Shown here: positions 1 through 11,335 of the stretch, piece after piece
How positions within the stretch are numbered: the first letter of the stretch is position 1
How the letters are laid out: each line of letters starts with the position of its first letter
Origin: Distichodus sexfasciatus
Taxonomy: Eukaryota; Chordata; Actinopteri; Characiformes; Distichodontidae
DNA: 64,000 nt
Direction: 5' to 3'
Assembly: GCA_032718565.1 (NCBI GenBank)
Contig: JAVGVS010000704.1
Span: 62,001-126,000, forward strand
Translations under genes and position numbers: made by a program
The notes under the pieces: model-generated
Seen by the model: only the letters and a program-made list of their open reading frames with translations
Told to the model about the DNA's origin: nothing
Database searches by the model: none

Positions 1-914
1 GCCTGTGCCTGACTCTCCCCAGCTCTCACACAGCCAACAAGGCTCATTCAATTTAGGGGAACACGAGGGCCGACTCCCCGTCATTATCCTTGGATTGATT
101 GATTATCTGCACGTTTTCCGTTACGGTGTTCAGCAGGCCTCGCCATCGAGGCTCTCCGTACGGAACGCCGATAAACAAACGTGATGGATGAGATAAATCC
201 ACCCTCGACAATGGCACACGCAAAACGCTTCCTCTCGAGACCAGGGCAACATCGTAAGACGATTGTTTGCGCTCGTCCCTTTTTTTCCTTGTGTTTATTG
301 GTAAATAATATGTACTGAGCCCATTTTTGTACTGGGCCCAGTTTCTTGTGCTGTGTTTTAATGTTTTTTGGAGAATTCTGACAGTTCAATTTGTAGAATT
401 GTTATTTCCGCGAAATGACATCTCATTGCTGAGGATGAGAGAATCGAGGCCACAAGGCCCGGAATGACAAGGCAGTTGGCTTTTGACTCGGGAGGAAACT
501 CATTTGTCTCAGTATTAAAGCAGAATGAGGCCTCTGTAGTTTGCAATTATATCAAGCCAGATTTTTAAAAAAGTAATTCAGGGTCGAACATAGCCCTAAA
601 TTATTCAACTGTAACTTACCTTAAATTAATGTTTTTGCCATTTTCAATCATTAGTGTGTGTCACGGGGGACTTTTCTTCTCACTTTAATTAGGATCTTGC
701 AGTAGGGTTGTTGGATTTTGCAGGAAAAATGCACAATGGCCGGAGCTAACACTAATAGTCTGTAGAAGGCTGATATGGATTGAACATAAATGTCACATTC
801 CTCATAATAATTTTACTTATCCATCCATAATGTGTTTCTGTATTACTGTACTGCACTATTCCCATGCCTACTTGGAGCCTGTAGGGTCGAATTAACTCCA
901 AGCTGGTAAAATTA
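1..914. other. no gene seen; intron-like sequence
   Basis: Unique-looking, AT-leaning sequence with no repeat or exon that I can recognise. Short open frames on both strands here have no family signature or splice context. It probably belongs to an intron of the contactin-associated gene whose exons lie downstream on the + strand. Confidence 0.4.
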
Positions 915-958
915 GGAAATGGAAGTCACTCTGGAGCATCTAATACATGTTGTAAATT
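915..958 (+). repeat. possible degenerate SINE tail
   Basis: The stretch resembles the 3' body of the second SINE family in this window (compare 8810-8864): a 'gaaatg-aagtc-ctctgga' start followed by 'gcatct' and 'tgtaaat'. It is short and diverged, so chance similarity is possible. Confidence 0.3.
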
Positions 959-1078
959 GGTAGTTTAACATCTGCTCACTGTAGATGTAAAATCTTCAAT
1001 ATATTTTCTCATATATTTACAGTCCTTGTTAGGAAAATTAGCGTCTGTGGATACTGTGGCCATACACATTTATATATA

Positions 1079-1284
1079 TAATGGGGCCACCTCAAGGAAT
1101 TGGTGATGGGGGCTACCACAAGACATCGAAGGTGGGGCTACTTCAAGGTATCAGAGGTGGGGGCCACTTCAAGGCATCAGAGGTGGGGACCACCACAAGG
1201 TATTGGAGATGGGAATCACCTCAAGGTATCAGAAATGGGGCCACCTTAGGCGATTAGAGGTGGGGCCACTTCAAGGCATCTGAC
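1079..1284. repeat. 26-bp minisatellite, left part
   Basis: About eight imperfect copies of a roughly 26-bp unit (consensus near 'ggtgggggccacttcaaggc' plus 'atcaga'). Two unit flavours alternate, one with 'cacttcaaggcat' and one with 'caccacaaggtat'. The array stops where a LINE begins and resumes at 2921, so it was one array before the insertion. Confidence 0.85.
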
Positions 1285-2920
1285 ATAGATGCTGTTCCCC
1301 CACGACTTTTTAAAGAGATTTTCCCCACTGTGGGCCCTTGTGTTCTTAAACCGATAAATGGCAGCCTGTCTTCAGGTGTGGTTCCTAAGGATTTTAAACA
1401 CGCGGTTGTCCAGCCTCTGATTAAAAAACCTGCTCTTGACCCCGCAGTTCTTAATCATTATAGGCCTATCTCTAAACTGCCTTTTCTTTCTAAAATTCTT
1501 GAAAAGATAGTGAACAACCAACTGATGGCCTTTTTGGAAGAACAAAATATTCTAGAGGTTTTTCAATCTGGTTTTAAGTCTTTACACAGTACGGAATCAG
1601 CCCTCCTAAAAGTTCTTAATGACATATTTTTAGCCACAGACTCTGGAGACTGTGCTATTTTGGTACTTTTAGACTTGACTGCGGCATTTGATACAGTGGA
1701 TCATGCTATTTTAATATCCCGTTTGGAGCAATGGGTGGGCATCAGGGGTTTAGCTCTGGAGTGGTTTAAGTCATATTTGGTGGATCGATCTTTTTGTGTC
1801 AGCCTGGGTGACCATGTGTCCTCCTCTGCTCCCCTCTTGTGTGGGGTCCCACAGGGCTCGGTTCTAGGTCCCTTGCTTTTTCTTTTATATCTGCTCCCAC
1901 TTGGATCCATATTTAGGAAGCATGACATAGCTTTTCATGCCTATGCGGATGACTGCCAGATCTATGTCACTTTAAATAAAAAAGACTCAAAGTCTATTTT
2001 GCCATTACTAAAGTGTCTTGAAGACATTAAGGCCTGGCTGTCTTACAATTTTTTAAAGTGTAATGAAAATAAGACAGAGGTGATGGTTTTTGGTAGCTCC
2101 ACTGAGACCCTTAGCCTAGATTTAGGCTTTTTGGCTCAATATATTAAGCCAGTTGTCACTAATCTGGGGTTCAAGGTGGATGCTGACCTCAAATTTGACT
2201 GCCAAATCAGGGCTGTGGTTAAATCGAGCTTTTTTGAGTTGAGGAAGTTGGCTAAATTAAAGCCAATTCTTTCTAAGCAGCATTTTGAGACTGTTGTCCA
2301 TGCCTTCATTACTACTCGGCTCGATTACTGTAATGCGCTTTACGTAGGTGTAGGTGAATCCTATATTACTCAGCTTCAAAGGGTGCAAAATGCGGCTGCA
2401 CGTCTTCTGAGTGGCACACGTAAATATGAGCACATCTCGCCTGTTTTATCTATGCTCCACTGGTTGCCTATACAGTTTAGGATTCATTTTAAAATTCTTT
2501 TATTTGCTTTTAAAGCTATTAATGGTCTTGCCCCTCTCTACCTCTCTGAGCTGTTACAGCTCTACACACCCTCCCGGTCTCTCAGGTCAACTGGCCAGCT
2601 GCTCCTGAGTGTGCCTTTAACTAAGCGTAAGCATAGAGGGGATCGTGCTTTCGCTGCTGTAGCTCCTAGAATGTGGAGTGACCTGCCCTTGTATGTTAGG
2701 CAGGCTTCTTCTTTGTCTGTTTTTAAATCCCGTTTGAAAACCCATCTTTTTTCTTTGGCTTTCGATCCCCTGTGAGATGTTGATTTTACATTGATTGTAT
2801 ATCATTTTATTTATGAATTGTTTATATAATTTTAAATTGTTTTCATTTTTCTCTGTACAGCACTTTGTTCCCGTGTGGTTGTTTTAAGTGCTTTAGAAAT
2901 AAAGTTGGTATGGTATGGTA
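1285..2920 (+). mobile_element. 5'-truncated L2-type non-LTR retrotransposon
   Basis: A LINE fragment holding the reverse transcriptase part of ORF2, a 3' untranslated region and an A/T-rich end with 'aaataaag' followed by short tandem 'tggta' repeats, as is usual for the L2/CR1 group. It starts abruptly inside the minisatellite, as expected of 5' truncation during target-primed reverse transcription. The endonuclease domain is absent. No clear target-site duplication is visible because both flanks are repetitive. The clade call is from motif style, not from a search. Confidence 0.85.
1330..2775 (+). CDS. reverse transcriptase of L2-type LINE (ORF2, 5'-truncated)
   Basis: Reverse transcriptase that would copy LINE RNA at a nicked target. 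The 481-codon frame has no internal stop and is open back to about 1282, where the element is truncated; the marked first codon is GTG, so no real start is claimed. Visible motifs in order are a 'NHYRPIS' block, 'LLDLTAAFDTVDH' with the first catalytic Asp, 'GVPQGSVLGPLLF', the 'YADD' active site near residues 206-209, and a C-terminal 'WLPI..RI.FKILLFAFKAINGLAP' segment typical of L2/CR1-like ORF2 ends. The stop at 2773-2775 is followed by the 3'UTR. The endonuclease half is missing, so it cannot act alone. An intact frame of this length suggests a fairly recent insertion. Confidence 0.85.
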   Translation: MGPCVLKPINGSLSSGVVPKDFKHAVVQPLIKKPALDPAVLNHYRPISKLPFLSKILEKIVNNQLMAFLEEQNILEVFQSGFKSLHSTESALLKVLNDIFLATDSGDCAILVLLDLTAAFDTVDHAILISRLEQWVGIRGLALEWFKSYLVDRSFCVSLGDHVSSSAPLLCGVPQGSVLGPLLFLLYLLPLGSIFRKHDIAFHAYADDCQIYVTLNKKDSKSILPLLKCLEDIKAWLSYNFLKCNENKTEVMVFGSSTETLSLDLGFLAQYIKPVVTNLGFKVDADLKFDCQIRAVVKSSFFELRKLAKLKPILSKQHFETVVHAFITTRLDYCNALYVGVGESYITQLQRVQNAAARLLSGTRKYEHISPVLSMLHWLPIQFRIHFKILLFAFKAINGLAPLYLSELLQLYTPSRSLRSTGQLLLSVPLTKRKHRGDRAFAAVAPRMWSDLPLYVRQASSLSVFKSRLKTHLFSLAFDPL

Positions 2921-3385
2921 TAGGGGCCAATGTAAGACATTGGAGATGGGGACCACCACAAGGTTTTGGAGATGGGGGCCACTACAAGGTATCAGAGATG
3001 GGGTCCACTTCAAGGCATCAGAGATGGAGGCCACCTCAAGCCATCAGAGTTGGGGGCTACCACAAGGTATCAGAGATGGGACCAGCTCAAGGTAATAGAG
3101 GTGGGATTCAAGGCCACTTCAAGGCATTAGAGATGTGCACCATCTCAAGGAATTGAAGATGGGGGCCTCCACAAGGTGTTAGAGGTGGGGGTCCCTTCAA
3201 GGCAACAGAGATGAGGCCACCACAAGGTATCAGAGATGAGGGCCAGCAAAGGCATCAGAGGTCAGGGCACCTCAAGGCATTGAAGATGGGGGCATAGGCA
3301 TAGGAGGTGGGGACTATGTCAAGGTATCTAAAATGGGGGCCACTACAAGGCATCAGAGGTGCAGGCCACTTCAGTCATCAGGGTG
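2921..3385. repeat. 26-bp minisatellite, right part
   Basis: Continuation of the array at 1079-1284, with about 18 imperfect units of the same 26-bp type ('gatgggggccactacaaggt' plus 'atcaga'). Unit divergence is high, so the array is old relative to the LINE inside it. Confidence 0.85.
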
Positions 3386-3459
3386 GGGTCACCACATTGC
3401 ATCTCAAGGATTGTCTTCTAACATGCTTATGTTTGATCCTGACTGGACCTAGAGAATCA

Positions 3460-3990
3460 GCACCTATCCCATAACAGAAATATGGAGAAGCGGTGACCAC
3501 AGGCATGGGAGCCTGAAGAGTGGCGCACCTGGGTGTGAAATGCAAAGGCAGCACCCTTTTCCCCTGGAACCGGAGCAGGGTGACAATTGTTCTGTGAACT
3601 GAAAGAATTGGGCACATGGGCATAGGAAATGCAAAGATGGCATCTTTCAAGCATCTTTCAGACAGCACATGCAGCTGTGAAAACTGGAAGAAAGAAGCAC
3701 AAAGTTGTTCTCTCTGTAACTGATGAGTGGCAACCAGCACCATCAGAGCCAAGATTGTGACCCACATCACCCTGGGAAACAAGAAGTTGGCACCTGTTAC
3801 CATGGGAATAATGGGGGAGCTGCACATTGCTATGGAAGCTGAAAGACTGGGCCATGACACAGTGAGAAACAAGAAGTTGACATCTGTTTCCACATGAATA
3901 TGAGGGGCAATGCATGGTTATGATGGATGCTGGACAAGCAACACACATTGCCGTGGTGCATGTTGCCATGGAATGAGGGAAACATATTTT
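3460..3990. repeat. degenerate tandem repeat
   Basis: Recurring but diverged phrases ('gaaacaagaagttg', 'cacctgttaccatggga', 'gctgaaagactgggc') appear every 35-70 bases. This looks like a decayed minisatellite. Open frames across it on the minus strand are not gene-like. Confidence 0.5.
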
Positions 3991-5734
3991 GTATTGACTG
4001 CACCCCTGCTCACAGACAGAAAAGTTACAGTTTCTGCAGTATAGCAATAAATAAATACTTCCTATGGTGTTAAAATTACATATAGAAGTAAATTTTTTAA
4101 TATTATTCAGCAAGTGGTGAAATAAATATTTACTGCTAAAAAAATCCATTTTCACCTGTATGTCAAATGTGACAAAATACTACATTTTGAGCTTAATTTA
4201 CCCTATATTTCAGCATATTTATTGCAGAGTAAGTCTTCAGAGTGAACTCTAGTGCATCTTTCCTTAGGTATCAGTCCATATGTATTGAGTGGAAGTCTGA
4301 CTTCTCCCCCAGGCTTAAAGCGAAGGCCCGGGAATGTTCCTCCCGACATTTCATGGATGTGTTTTTGCATCAGTAGAGAATTAATTAGCACCATGCTGCT
4401 GATTACATATTCACTTCCTTGACAGATCCACCTCCTTTTGCACCGAACGCAGTTCGTAGTAATCCAACAGCGGTTATCGATCAGTGCTTTCGACTGGTGC
4501 CGTAATTACTTGCTCATATGTTTGCATATGCAAATACAAGTGTTTTGGAAGGAGTCTAGCTGCTGGTCTGCAGTGGATTGTAGTCTTCTTTGCTACATTA
4601 CTAGAGATGGAACCTGCTTATGTTTGAGTTCTCAATGTAACAGCTATGGCTATGTTTAAGGGCGAATCCTATTTCACCCCTTGGCCCTACCCCATGGCCC
4701 TCAGCAAGGGTTGAAATCTTCCCCTACGAAATGGGACACCCCTTCAAGAACGTGACACATCATCATGTTGCTGATAGTTTTTTGCTGGGGATTCTGTGAA
4801 ATATTTCCTACCTCTCTGTTTAAAGTGAGCCTCTGAAAAATCTCAGTTTGAAGGAGTAGTTAGCCCATCCCCTTCCCCTTACCCCTCAGTCTAAATGGGA
4901 AATGAGACACCCTACCCCTACACATGAACGCGCAAAATACTGCCAATTGCCCCTGCAGAGGTCAGTCAACCAGATTGCAATGATTGACCTTTCCTCTGAG
5001 CAAACCGGGGAGAGGCTCACCTTCTTGCTCAAGGTGTGTCCCTTTGCCTTGCTAACAAAGGCATCTCAGAGTGTAAAAGCTCTTTTCTACACATTCAAAG
5101 CCCTTTACAGAGACTATGTGATGCAACGCCAGCTGTTCTGCACCACATATTAGCTAGGAGATGGTCAAAAGGTGAACGAGAATTGGAGTTGGATTTGGGG
5201 GATGATTTGAAGTCAGATCAGAAAGGCTTGTGGTTGGAAATTGATCCAGCACATAGAGGTACCGTCTCAACTCTCTATGAGAGATTTCCAGGGATCTTTT
5301 AGTAGCTCAGAGACGCTGTTTATCTCTTATATCATCTTATCTGAAGAGCAGCAGCACTGCCTTTAGCCCAAATCCACACCTCTAACAGCAGAAACTCATC
5401 TTTAAGACTTGGGTCTAATCCTAGTTTCCCCACTTACCCGTGCCACTTAGCCCTACCCCTCTGTTTTGTGCATCATGTTTCTTTTGGAGATGGGCATCGC
5501 TCCCTATAGTTAGCCCTTATAAACAAAGAGAGTTCAGATGCTGACTCCGTATCTTGGCATAGATGAAAATTCCCAGAATTCTCTGAACCAAAAGTGTGAA
5601 GATGGAAACATGACTACACACCATGCAAAAAATCCACAGAATATTGTAGCTTTACATAAGCACAGGAGAATATGAACCTGCATCATGGTAGTGCACATTT
5701 CAGAAAATTGCTATATTGGCAGTGACTGAACGCT
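3991..5734. other. no gene seen; possible decayed MITE
   Basis: No exon recognised. Motifs such as 'aaatgggacacccc' (near 4728), 'gagacaccctacccctac' (near 4903) and 'ccctacccctctg' (near 5452) resemble the ends of a fish miniature transposon, but I could not define terminal repeats. Short frames at 4902-5302 have no family signature. Confidence 0.3.
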
Positions 5735-6375
5735 TGTTGGGTTTGGCATTGTTGATGCATATGTACAGAATGTTGTGGGTTTGTTGCCTTAGAGCTCTTG
5801 ATCCATATGTACAGAATGTTGTGGGTTTGTTGGGTTTGGCTTTGTTGATGCATATGTACAGAATGTTGTGGGTTTGTTGCCTTAGCGCTGTTGATCCATA
5901 TGTACAGAATGTTGTGGGTTTGTTGGGTTTGGCGTTGTTGATGCATATGTACAGAATGTTGTGGGTTTGTTGGGTTTGGCGTTGTTGATATATATGTACA
6001 AAATGTTGTGGGTTTGTTGGGTTTGGCATTGTTGATCCATATGAATAGAATGTTGTGGGTTTGTTGCCTTAGTGTTGTTGATCCATATGAACAGAATGTT
6101 GTGGGTTTGTTGCCTTAGCGCTCTTGATCCATATTTACAGAATGTTGTGGGTTTGTTGCCTTAGCGCTCTTGATCCATATGTACAGAATGTTGTGGGTTT
6201 GTTGGGTTTGGCTTTGTTGATGCATATGTACAGAATGTTGTGGGTTTGTTGCCTTAGTGTTGTTGATATATATGTACAGAATCTTGTGGGTTTCTTGGGT
6301 TTGGCGTTGTTAATCCACATGAACAGAATGTTGTGGGTTTGTTGCCTCAGCGTTGTTGATCCATCTGTTCTCAAG
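5735..6375. repeat. 47-bp minisatellite, about 13 copies
   Basis: Units of about 47 bp, each with 'atgtacagaatgttgtgggt', then 'ttgttg' and either 'ggtttggc' or 'ccttagcg'. The two variants are intermixed. Frames on both strands are open through the array only because the unit is free of stops; they are not genes. Confidence 0.9.
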
Positions 6376-6661
6376 TAAAGGTGTTTTAGTTCTTTTTTGA
6401 TGCCACAATCACAAAGTATCAGATTAAACTGTAATTTGTGACTCACTAGGTGTTTGATGCATCATATGAGTTCACAAGCTTCTGATGTGTATAGAAACTG
6501 CCATTGTTGGAGGACATGCGAAAGTAAACTATTTGTGTACGTATTATTCACAGGCTGGTAACAAGCTATATTTAACCAACGGAAAACACAAACAATTAGG
6601 GCAATATCACCTGACCCCCAATATCTTGCTTTATCCTTAGTTTCATTGCCTGAAGTTGGGG

Positions 6662-6892
6662 ACAGTTTGGCGTTCGCCCTGTGATCAGAAGGTTGCTGGT
6701 TCGAATCCCACACCGGAAAAGTTACCACTGAGGTACTCATGAGCAAGTTACCGTCCCCAAGCACTGCTCCCCCAAGCAAAAGCTGTCCATTGCTCCTTCA
6801 TGGATGGGTCAAATGCAAAGGTCACATTTGGATGGGTTGCACTGTGGGCTGTGCTGTGTTGTGTTCACAATGACAAATATTCACTCGCTTTT
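6662..6892 (+). mobile_element. tRNA-derived SINE, family A, copy 1
   Basis: Starts with a tRNA-like head whose B box is 'ggttcgaatccc', followed by the family body ('ggtactcatgagcaag', 'tgctccttcatggatgggtc') and the tail 'cacaatgacaaatattcact'. This family recurs more than 20 times in the window. Confidence 0.85.
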
Positions 6893-7169
6893 ACTTTAGA
6901 ATTTTGGAGTATATTTTTTGCAATTTGAATTTTGCTTGAAAAACTTTGAAAGACTTTTTGGTTTTAACTAAATTCTTCATTTTCTGTGGTCAGATTCATT
7001 CTTTCTTTTTTATTTTTCATCGAAATATGCTGCATCGATCCCTGAATTCATTGCTTCCCCACAAGTCTTGATATTTTGACATATATCTGACATGATATTT
7101 TGGAAGTCATAAGAATACTTGATTGTCTCTGATCAAATGGGAAATCATTGAATTGCATGAAAATTGGTA

Positions 7170-7535
7170 TTGTAGTGCTCGAGATCAGTTTGTGAAGGTC
7201 TCAATCTTGTCTCGGACTCGACCGTATTGGTACTCGGTCTTGTCATGGACTTGGACAAAGAGGACTCTGGATTTTATTTGGAGACCAGCCAAGATCACAA
7301 CTCTGAGAATATTATTATTAATAAGCTGTTTACTGTTTATTATATATATATAAGAGAGAAATATTGAATAAACATCTTTAATGTTGCTTAGGCTTTGCAT
7401 CTTCAACTTATTTGACATGTGGTGTAAAACCTGCATTTGTCCCGGTCTCAGTCTCATCTCGGTCTCACCTCACCCTGCTCTCGGCAGGACTTGGTCTTGG
7501 TTTAAGTGGTCTTGACTACAACTCTAATGAAAATT
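7170..7535 (+). mobile_element. hAT-like MITE, internally deleted copy
   Basis: Shares its left end ('tggagaccagcc...cacaactctgagaatatt') and right end ('aataaacatcttta', 'gcttaggctttgcatctt', 'ggtctc' repeats, ending near 'gactacaactct') with the full-length copy at 52738-53770, but about 700 bp of the middle is missing and replaced by a short AT stretch. The hAT assignment rests on CAG-type ends and is tentative. Confidence 0.65.
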
Positions 7536-8031
7536 CCTATATTATGAGGCACTAATATACCATAATACATGGCATACATAAGGTGTGTCCGTGTTCATCA
7601 AGTCAAAATTCAAAAGTTACAAACTCAAAATGCTGGAAAAACATGTAAGTGAAGACTAGACAAATGTTGAAATATGTAAGAAAATAGCATTTTAAAGAAG
7701 GCAAACTGAGACTTATTAAAATGAAAGTGTAAGACATGGTGGGCCAATGCAGAAACCAAAATGATAATTAACCCTGGCTCATAAAGTTGGGCTTGAGGTT
7801 GGACACCAGAGGTCTAAAAAGAACAAAACACAAAGAGCAGTTTTAGGGCACATACACGGAGATCCTGGCCAGGGTTCGATTTTGTTTGAAGCGGGCTTAA
7901 CTCTCCATTTAATGAGCGAATCTGTCCACTTCTGTCCCAATTAGCTTTTAATTTGTTAGTCTTTAAGCCGTTCGGGTCAGCTAAACTTTAAAGGCTCTGT
8001 TGGCAAAAATATTTTTGCCATAATTTCCAAC

Positions 8032-8298
8032 TTGTGCTGTTTGAACGCAGATTTTCCACCTCAACTAGCTTTAAATATACTGCAGAGTGCAGAGTGTGTG
8101 GTGATGGAGGTGATGAAGGGCAGTGGGATGTTCACTCGTCTGCATCGTGAGACCATCATCACTTGGCTAGGCCCTCAAACTCTCGACTCGGACGTTCTCA
8201 TTATCGACCCCGGGCTGGAGACGATCACCGACTCCATTGATTTTGTGCTCATGTTGATCAGAGCAGAAGCTGTTGTGCTCCTTAGCTGGTCCTTATAA
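8032..8298 (+). other. orphan 88-codon open frame, GC-richer than surroundings
   Basis: An uninterrupted frame in a stretch with more CpG and GC than its neighbours. Its translation is not repetitive, but I recognise no domain and it does not match the expected upstream contactin-associated exon. It could be an unrecognised exon, a conserved noncoding element or chance. It runs into a short CA repeat at its end, which argues against a complete gene. Confidence 0.2.
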
Positions 8299-8670
8299 CA
8301 CACACACACACATACACTACTGATATCAGCTCAGGGACAGCCGTGTCATTAGTCTGTTTTTAAGATTAAGTTGCAAATGTGTCCAACATTTTCTAGCATT
8401 GTCGTCAAGCATATTTCTCATTTCAAGTGTATGTTTCTTTCTTTAACCTTTCAACGTCGATGAACGCAATTTGCGATATTTATTAATAGCTCACACCTTA
8501 CATACCCTCAGAATCAACAGAACGTTGGCAACTTTATGCACCACAGTGGACCATAGATGAAATTTCACCAACCGTCTTATTGCAAAGGTGGCACCCTATC
8601 ACAATGCCACACTTGAAGTCACTGAGCTCTTCAGAATGACCAAATGTTTGTAAATGGAAACCGCATGACT

Positions 8671-8864
8671 AGTAGGCCTGGTGGTAGGACACTCGCCTTT
8701 GGACCAAGAGGTTGTGGGTTCGAATCTGACCTCTGACATTACCAACACTGGGTCCCTGAGCAAGACCCTTAACCCTAAGTTGCTCTCAGGGGGACTGTCA
8801 CTGACATTAGGAAATGTAAGTCGCTCTGGATAAGAGCATCTGCTAAATGCTGTAAATGTAAATG
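8671..8864 (+). mobile_element. tRNA-derived SINE, family B, copy 1
   Basis: The head has a B box 'ggttcgaatctg', a middle part 'ctgagcaagacccttaaccc', and the tail 'gtcgctctggataagagc' plus 'atctgctaaatgctgtaaat', a body found in many teleost SINEs. Other copies lie at 11384-11582, 12808-12963 and 43822-44021. Confidence 0.85.
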
Positions 8865-9640
8865 TGGGATTGGGTACTGAGTTCAGTACTTTTAAAGTTA
8901 CCGACCAAATGATGTTGACCACGCGACATGCAACATTTACCACGCAGAATGCAGAACTGGAGCTAGCAATACGTCCAACTTGAGGAAACACCTTGTGAAA
9001 CATAAAATATATTTACGGCTGGATGAGTGTGTGGTGTTTGATTTTTTGCTGGCGGCGCCTATTTTTGATACCAACCCTATGAGCGTCAGCGTTCAGAGCT
9101 AAGCTAAGCGCCTTCATGATTCCAAGGAATGCGTTACAATGTTTACATGAAATAGGGACGAACACGGTGACGCTTTTCGTAACTTAGCAACAACTAGCGG
9201 CGAGAAACTACTTCCACTTCTAGTTTAAAAAAAACGTGTTTGGTGGACACATACTCTTAAAGCTACAGCTGCATCTACATCTACAGCGTGCACAGAGAGT
9301 GTTGAATCTACACCGTCGACAAAAGTCCCACTGCAGCTTTAGGTGATTAGTGATCTGTCTGTGTTAGTTATTGTTCTGGGTTATTTTATTAAAACTGTAA
9401 TAAATTCATATTGTAGTTGTAACATAAGAAACATTTGGAATTAGTTTGGGGCTTATTTATTATTACTATATTTTTTATGTTGATACAAACCAGGTATTAC
9501 AGATTCAGAGCAAGGTATCGAAATGAGGTACCACTGAGTATCGGTACCGAACACCAGGTGAACCGATATCAGTTCAGATGTGAAAGGGACCAAACCCTAA
9601 TGACTAGGTGCTTGGTTTCATACACGTGTGGCAATGGATT
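8865..9640 (+). mobile_element. hAT-like transposon remnant with BED-finger fragment
   Basis: Residues encoded at 8950-9006 read 'CRTGASNTSNLRKHLVKHK', the C-terminal half of a BED-type zinc finger as found at the start of hAT transposases. The upstream 'CNI' keeps one zinc Cys while the expected second is Tyr. No transposase core follows. The right part has 'ggtatcg'/'cgatatc' palindromic phrases. Outer ends were not defined. Confidence 0.5.
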
Positions 9641-9879
9641 TGACTAAAAATTCACATTGATATCAAAACCTGAGATGTTGTGCCTTTGTTTGTGAGGACT
9701 GGCCTATGTAAAGATTATTTGCAGTTAGTGTGTGTGCAGTGTTGGAGAGTAGCTGACTCAAATTAAGAACAATACTAACAACTACTTCTTAAATGCTGTA
9801 GTTTTTATAGTACCTCGCAGGTGTTTTTTGATGTAGGTGTTGAACTGGCAGGAGTGGCCTCTGATTGCCCACTAGGGGA

Positions 9880-9965
9880 GTTGAAATGAATCCCATAATC
9901 GATGCATTGCGATGCAGAAATGGACGATTCTGCATCGATGCAAACCATAATCGATTATATCTGGG
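9880..9965. repeat. inverted 'aatcgatgca' motif block
   Basis: 'ataatcgatgcattgcgatg' and, about 30 bases on, 'ctgcatcgatgcaa' with 'ataatcgat' form a small palindrome-rich block. Related words recur at 51680-51700, which suggests a piece of a DNA transposon. Confidence 0.35.
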
Positions 9966-10189
9966 GTTTATGTCAGCAGTGGTGCACAGCTGCATTGTAG
10001 TTGGTCTGTGGCGTGCAGTCCAGTTTCACTACTGAAATGAATTGTTAAAAATTGTAAATTTTTCTTCATTTTTCAAAACATTTTCAGATGATTTGGCCAT
10101 TTATATGAATAATGAAGTTAATGCAATTATCTAAAAAGGTTATTTAAATATCTAAAAGAAAAAAAATACTAGAAAAAAGTTTAAGTGAA

Positions 10190-10430
10190 AAGTGAAAGTA
10201 AGTGATTATTTGTCATTGTGAACACACCACAGCACAACACACCACAACGAAATGTGACCTCTGCATTTGAACCATCCATGAAGGAGCAGTGGGCAGCTAG
10301 CAAGAGCAGCGCTTGGGGACGGTACCTTGCTCATGAGTACCTCAGTGGTAACTTTACTGGTCCTGGATTCTCACCTGCGACCTTCTGATCACGGGGTGAA
10401 CACCCTACCGTTACACCAGCAACTGCCCCA
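10190..10430 (-). mobile_element. SINE family A, copy 2 (minus)
   Basis: A full-length-looking minus copy from tail ('gattatttgtcattgtgaac') through body ('aaggagcagtgggcagc', 'accttgctcatgagtacc') to the head end 'aactgcccc'. It is followed at 10430-10560 by another tRNA-like head (minus-strand B box 'ggttcgatttcc') and a 'gaatgaataaatgaat' tail from other SINE types. Confidence 0.85.
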
Positions 10431-11335
10431 AACTCTCCTTCCCTCCCCGTCGGGGAAATCGAACCCTGGCCTTCCGTGTGACAGGCGGAGATACTGTCAA
10501 CTCCCTGGCAGTTGGAATTAAGCGGTTCAGTTCATGAATGAATAAATGAATTTATCATGTTTCTCATTTTTTGTCATTCATTTGCTACAGTGCAAAAGGT
10601 AAGTATTACTGGATGATGAAGCTTGGATGTAGTTAGCTACTTTTTCTCTGTAGCTTGTAGTGTAGCGAAAAGCTGTATCTTGGTTACTTTTACAAGTAGC
10701 TTGTAGCTTGAAAAGATTTCTTTAAACACTAGTTTCCCCATCACTGTGCCTGTGTGTGTGTGTGTGTCTGTGTCTGTGTGTGACCAAACTCTCTCCGAGC
10801 TAAATCCAGTGACAGCGTTTAAAGCCAAACATTATCGGCCTCTCATTGTCCATAATCGCTGCATTATATTACTGTCACTTTCCATTACGCTGCTGGGACT
10901 CTGGGGCTAAACAATCAAATTGGACGGGACCGGCGCTGGCTGCCCCGCCTGTAATCAGACGCTTCCCAAACACACATCCATCTCCCGCTCTCACACACAC
11001 ATTCACCCACACACACTCTGTCAAACTCAGCTCCCAGAAAAAAGCGAGGTGGGTGTGAGCCGAGCTCGCTGGCCGCGTTGAGCCGTGTTTTGGCGGTTCC
11101 GAATCGCCCCTTCTGCCCAGGTTCCTGGACGCCTCAATGCTGTTCTGGGTCTGGAACACTAACGCCAACGTGCTCCGTCCGACTCCAGGCCACAGGTGCA
11201 GTCCAGCGCTGCGTTTCCAAACCTGATTAAATCTGCCTTGCTTTCCTTCAGAACCAGTGGTGATTCAGTTTTGGTCCTATCACTGTAAAACATTTCCAGG
11301 TGGGTAACGATTACTCGGTGGACCCAAATGGGTTT
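10431..11335. other. no gene seen; SINE scraps and GC-richer stretch
   Basis: 10440-10560 holds scraps of two other tRNA-derived elements. 10750-10790 is a GT microsatellite. 10800-11160 is GC-richer and non-repetitive, with no splice-flanked frame that I can assign. A regulatory element there is possible but unsupported. Confidence 0.3.

Noticed and set aside
3378..4155. Minus-strand frames of 171 and 165 codons
   Set aside because: They overlap a degenerate tandem repeat, show no domain and are in conflicting frames.
5683..6446. Several overlapping frames on both strands
   Set aside because: They follow the 47-bp minisatellite period and have no domain.
6675..6722. tRNA gene candidates at the SINE heads (also 8680, 30370, 34400, 43960)
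   Set aside because: A- and B-box-like sequence is present, but the heads lack a convincing cloverleaf and are joined to SINE bodies repeated across the window.
8599..9003. 134-codon minus-strand frame
   Set aside because: It runs antisense through SINE B and the BED-finger remnant.
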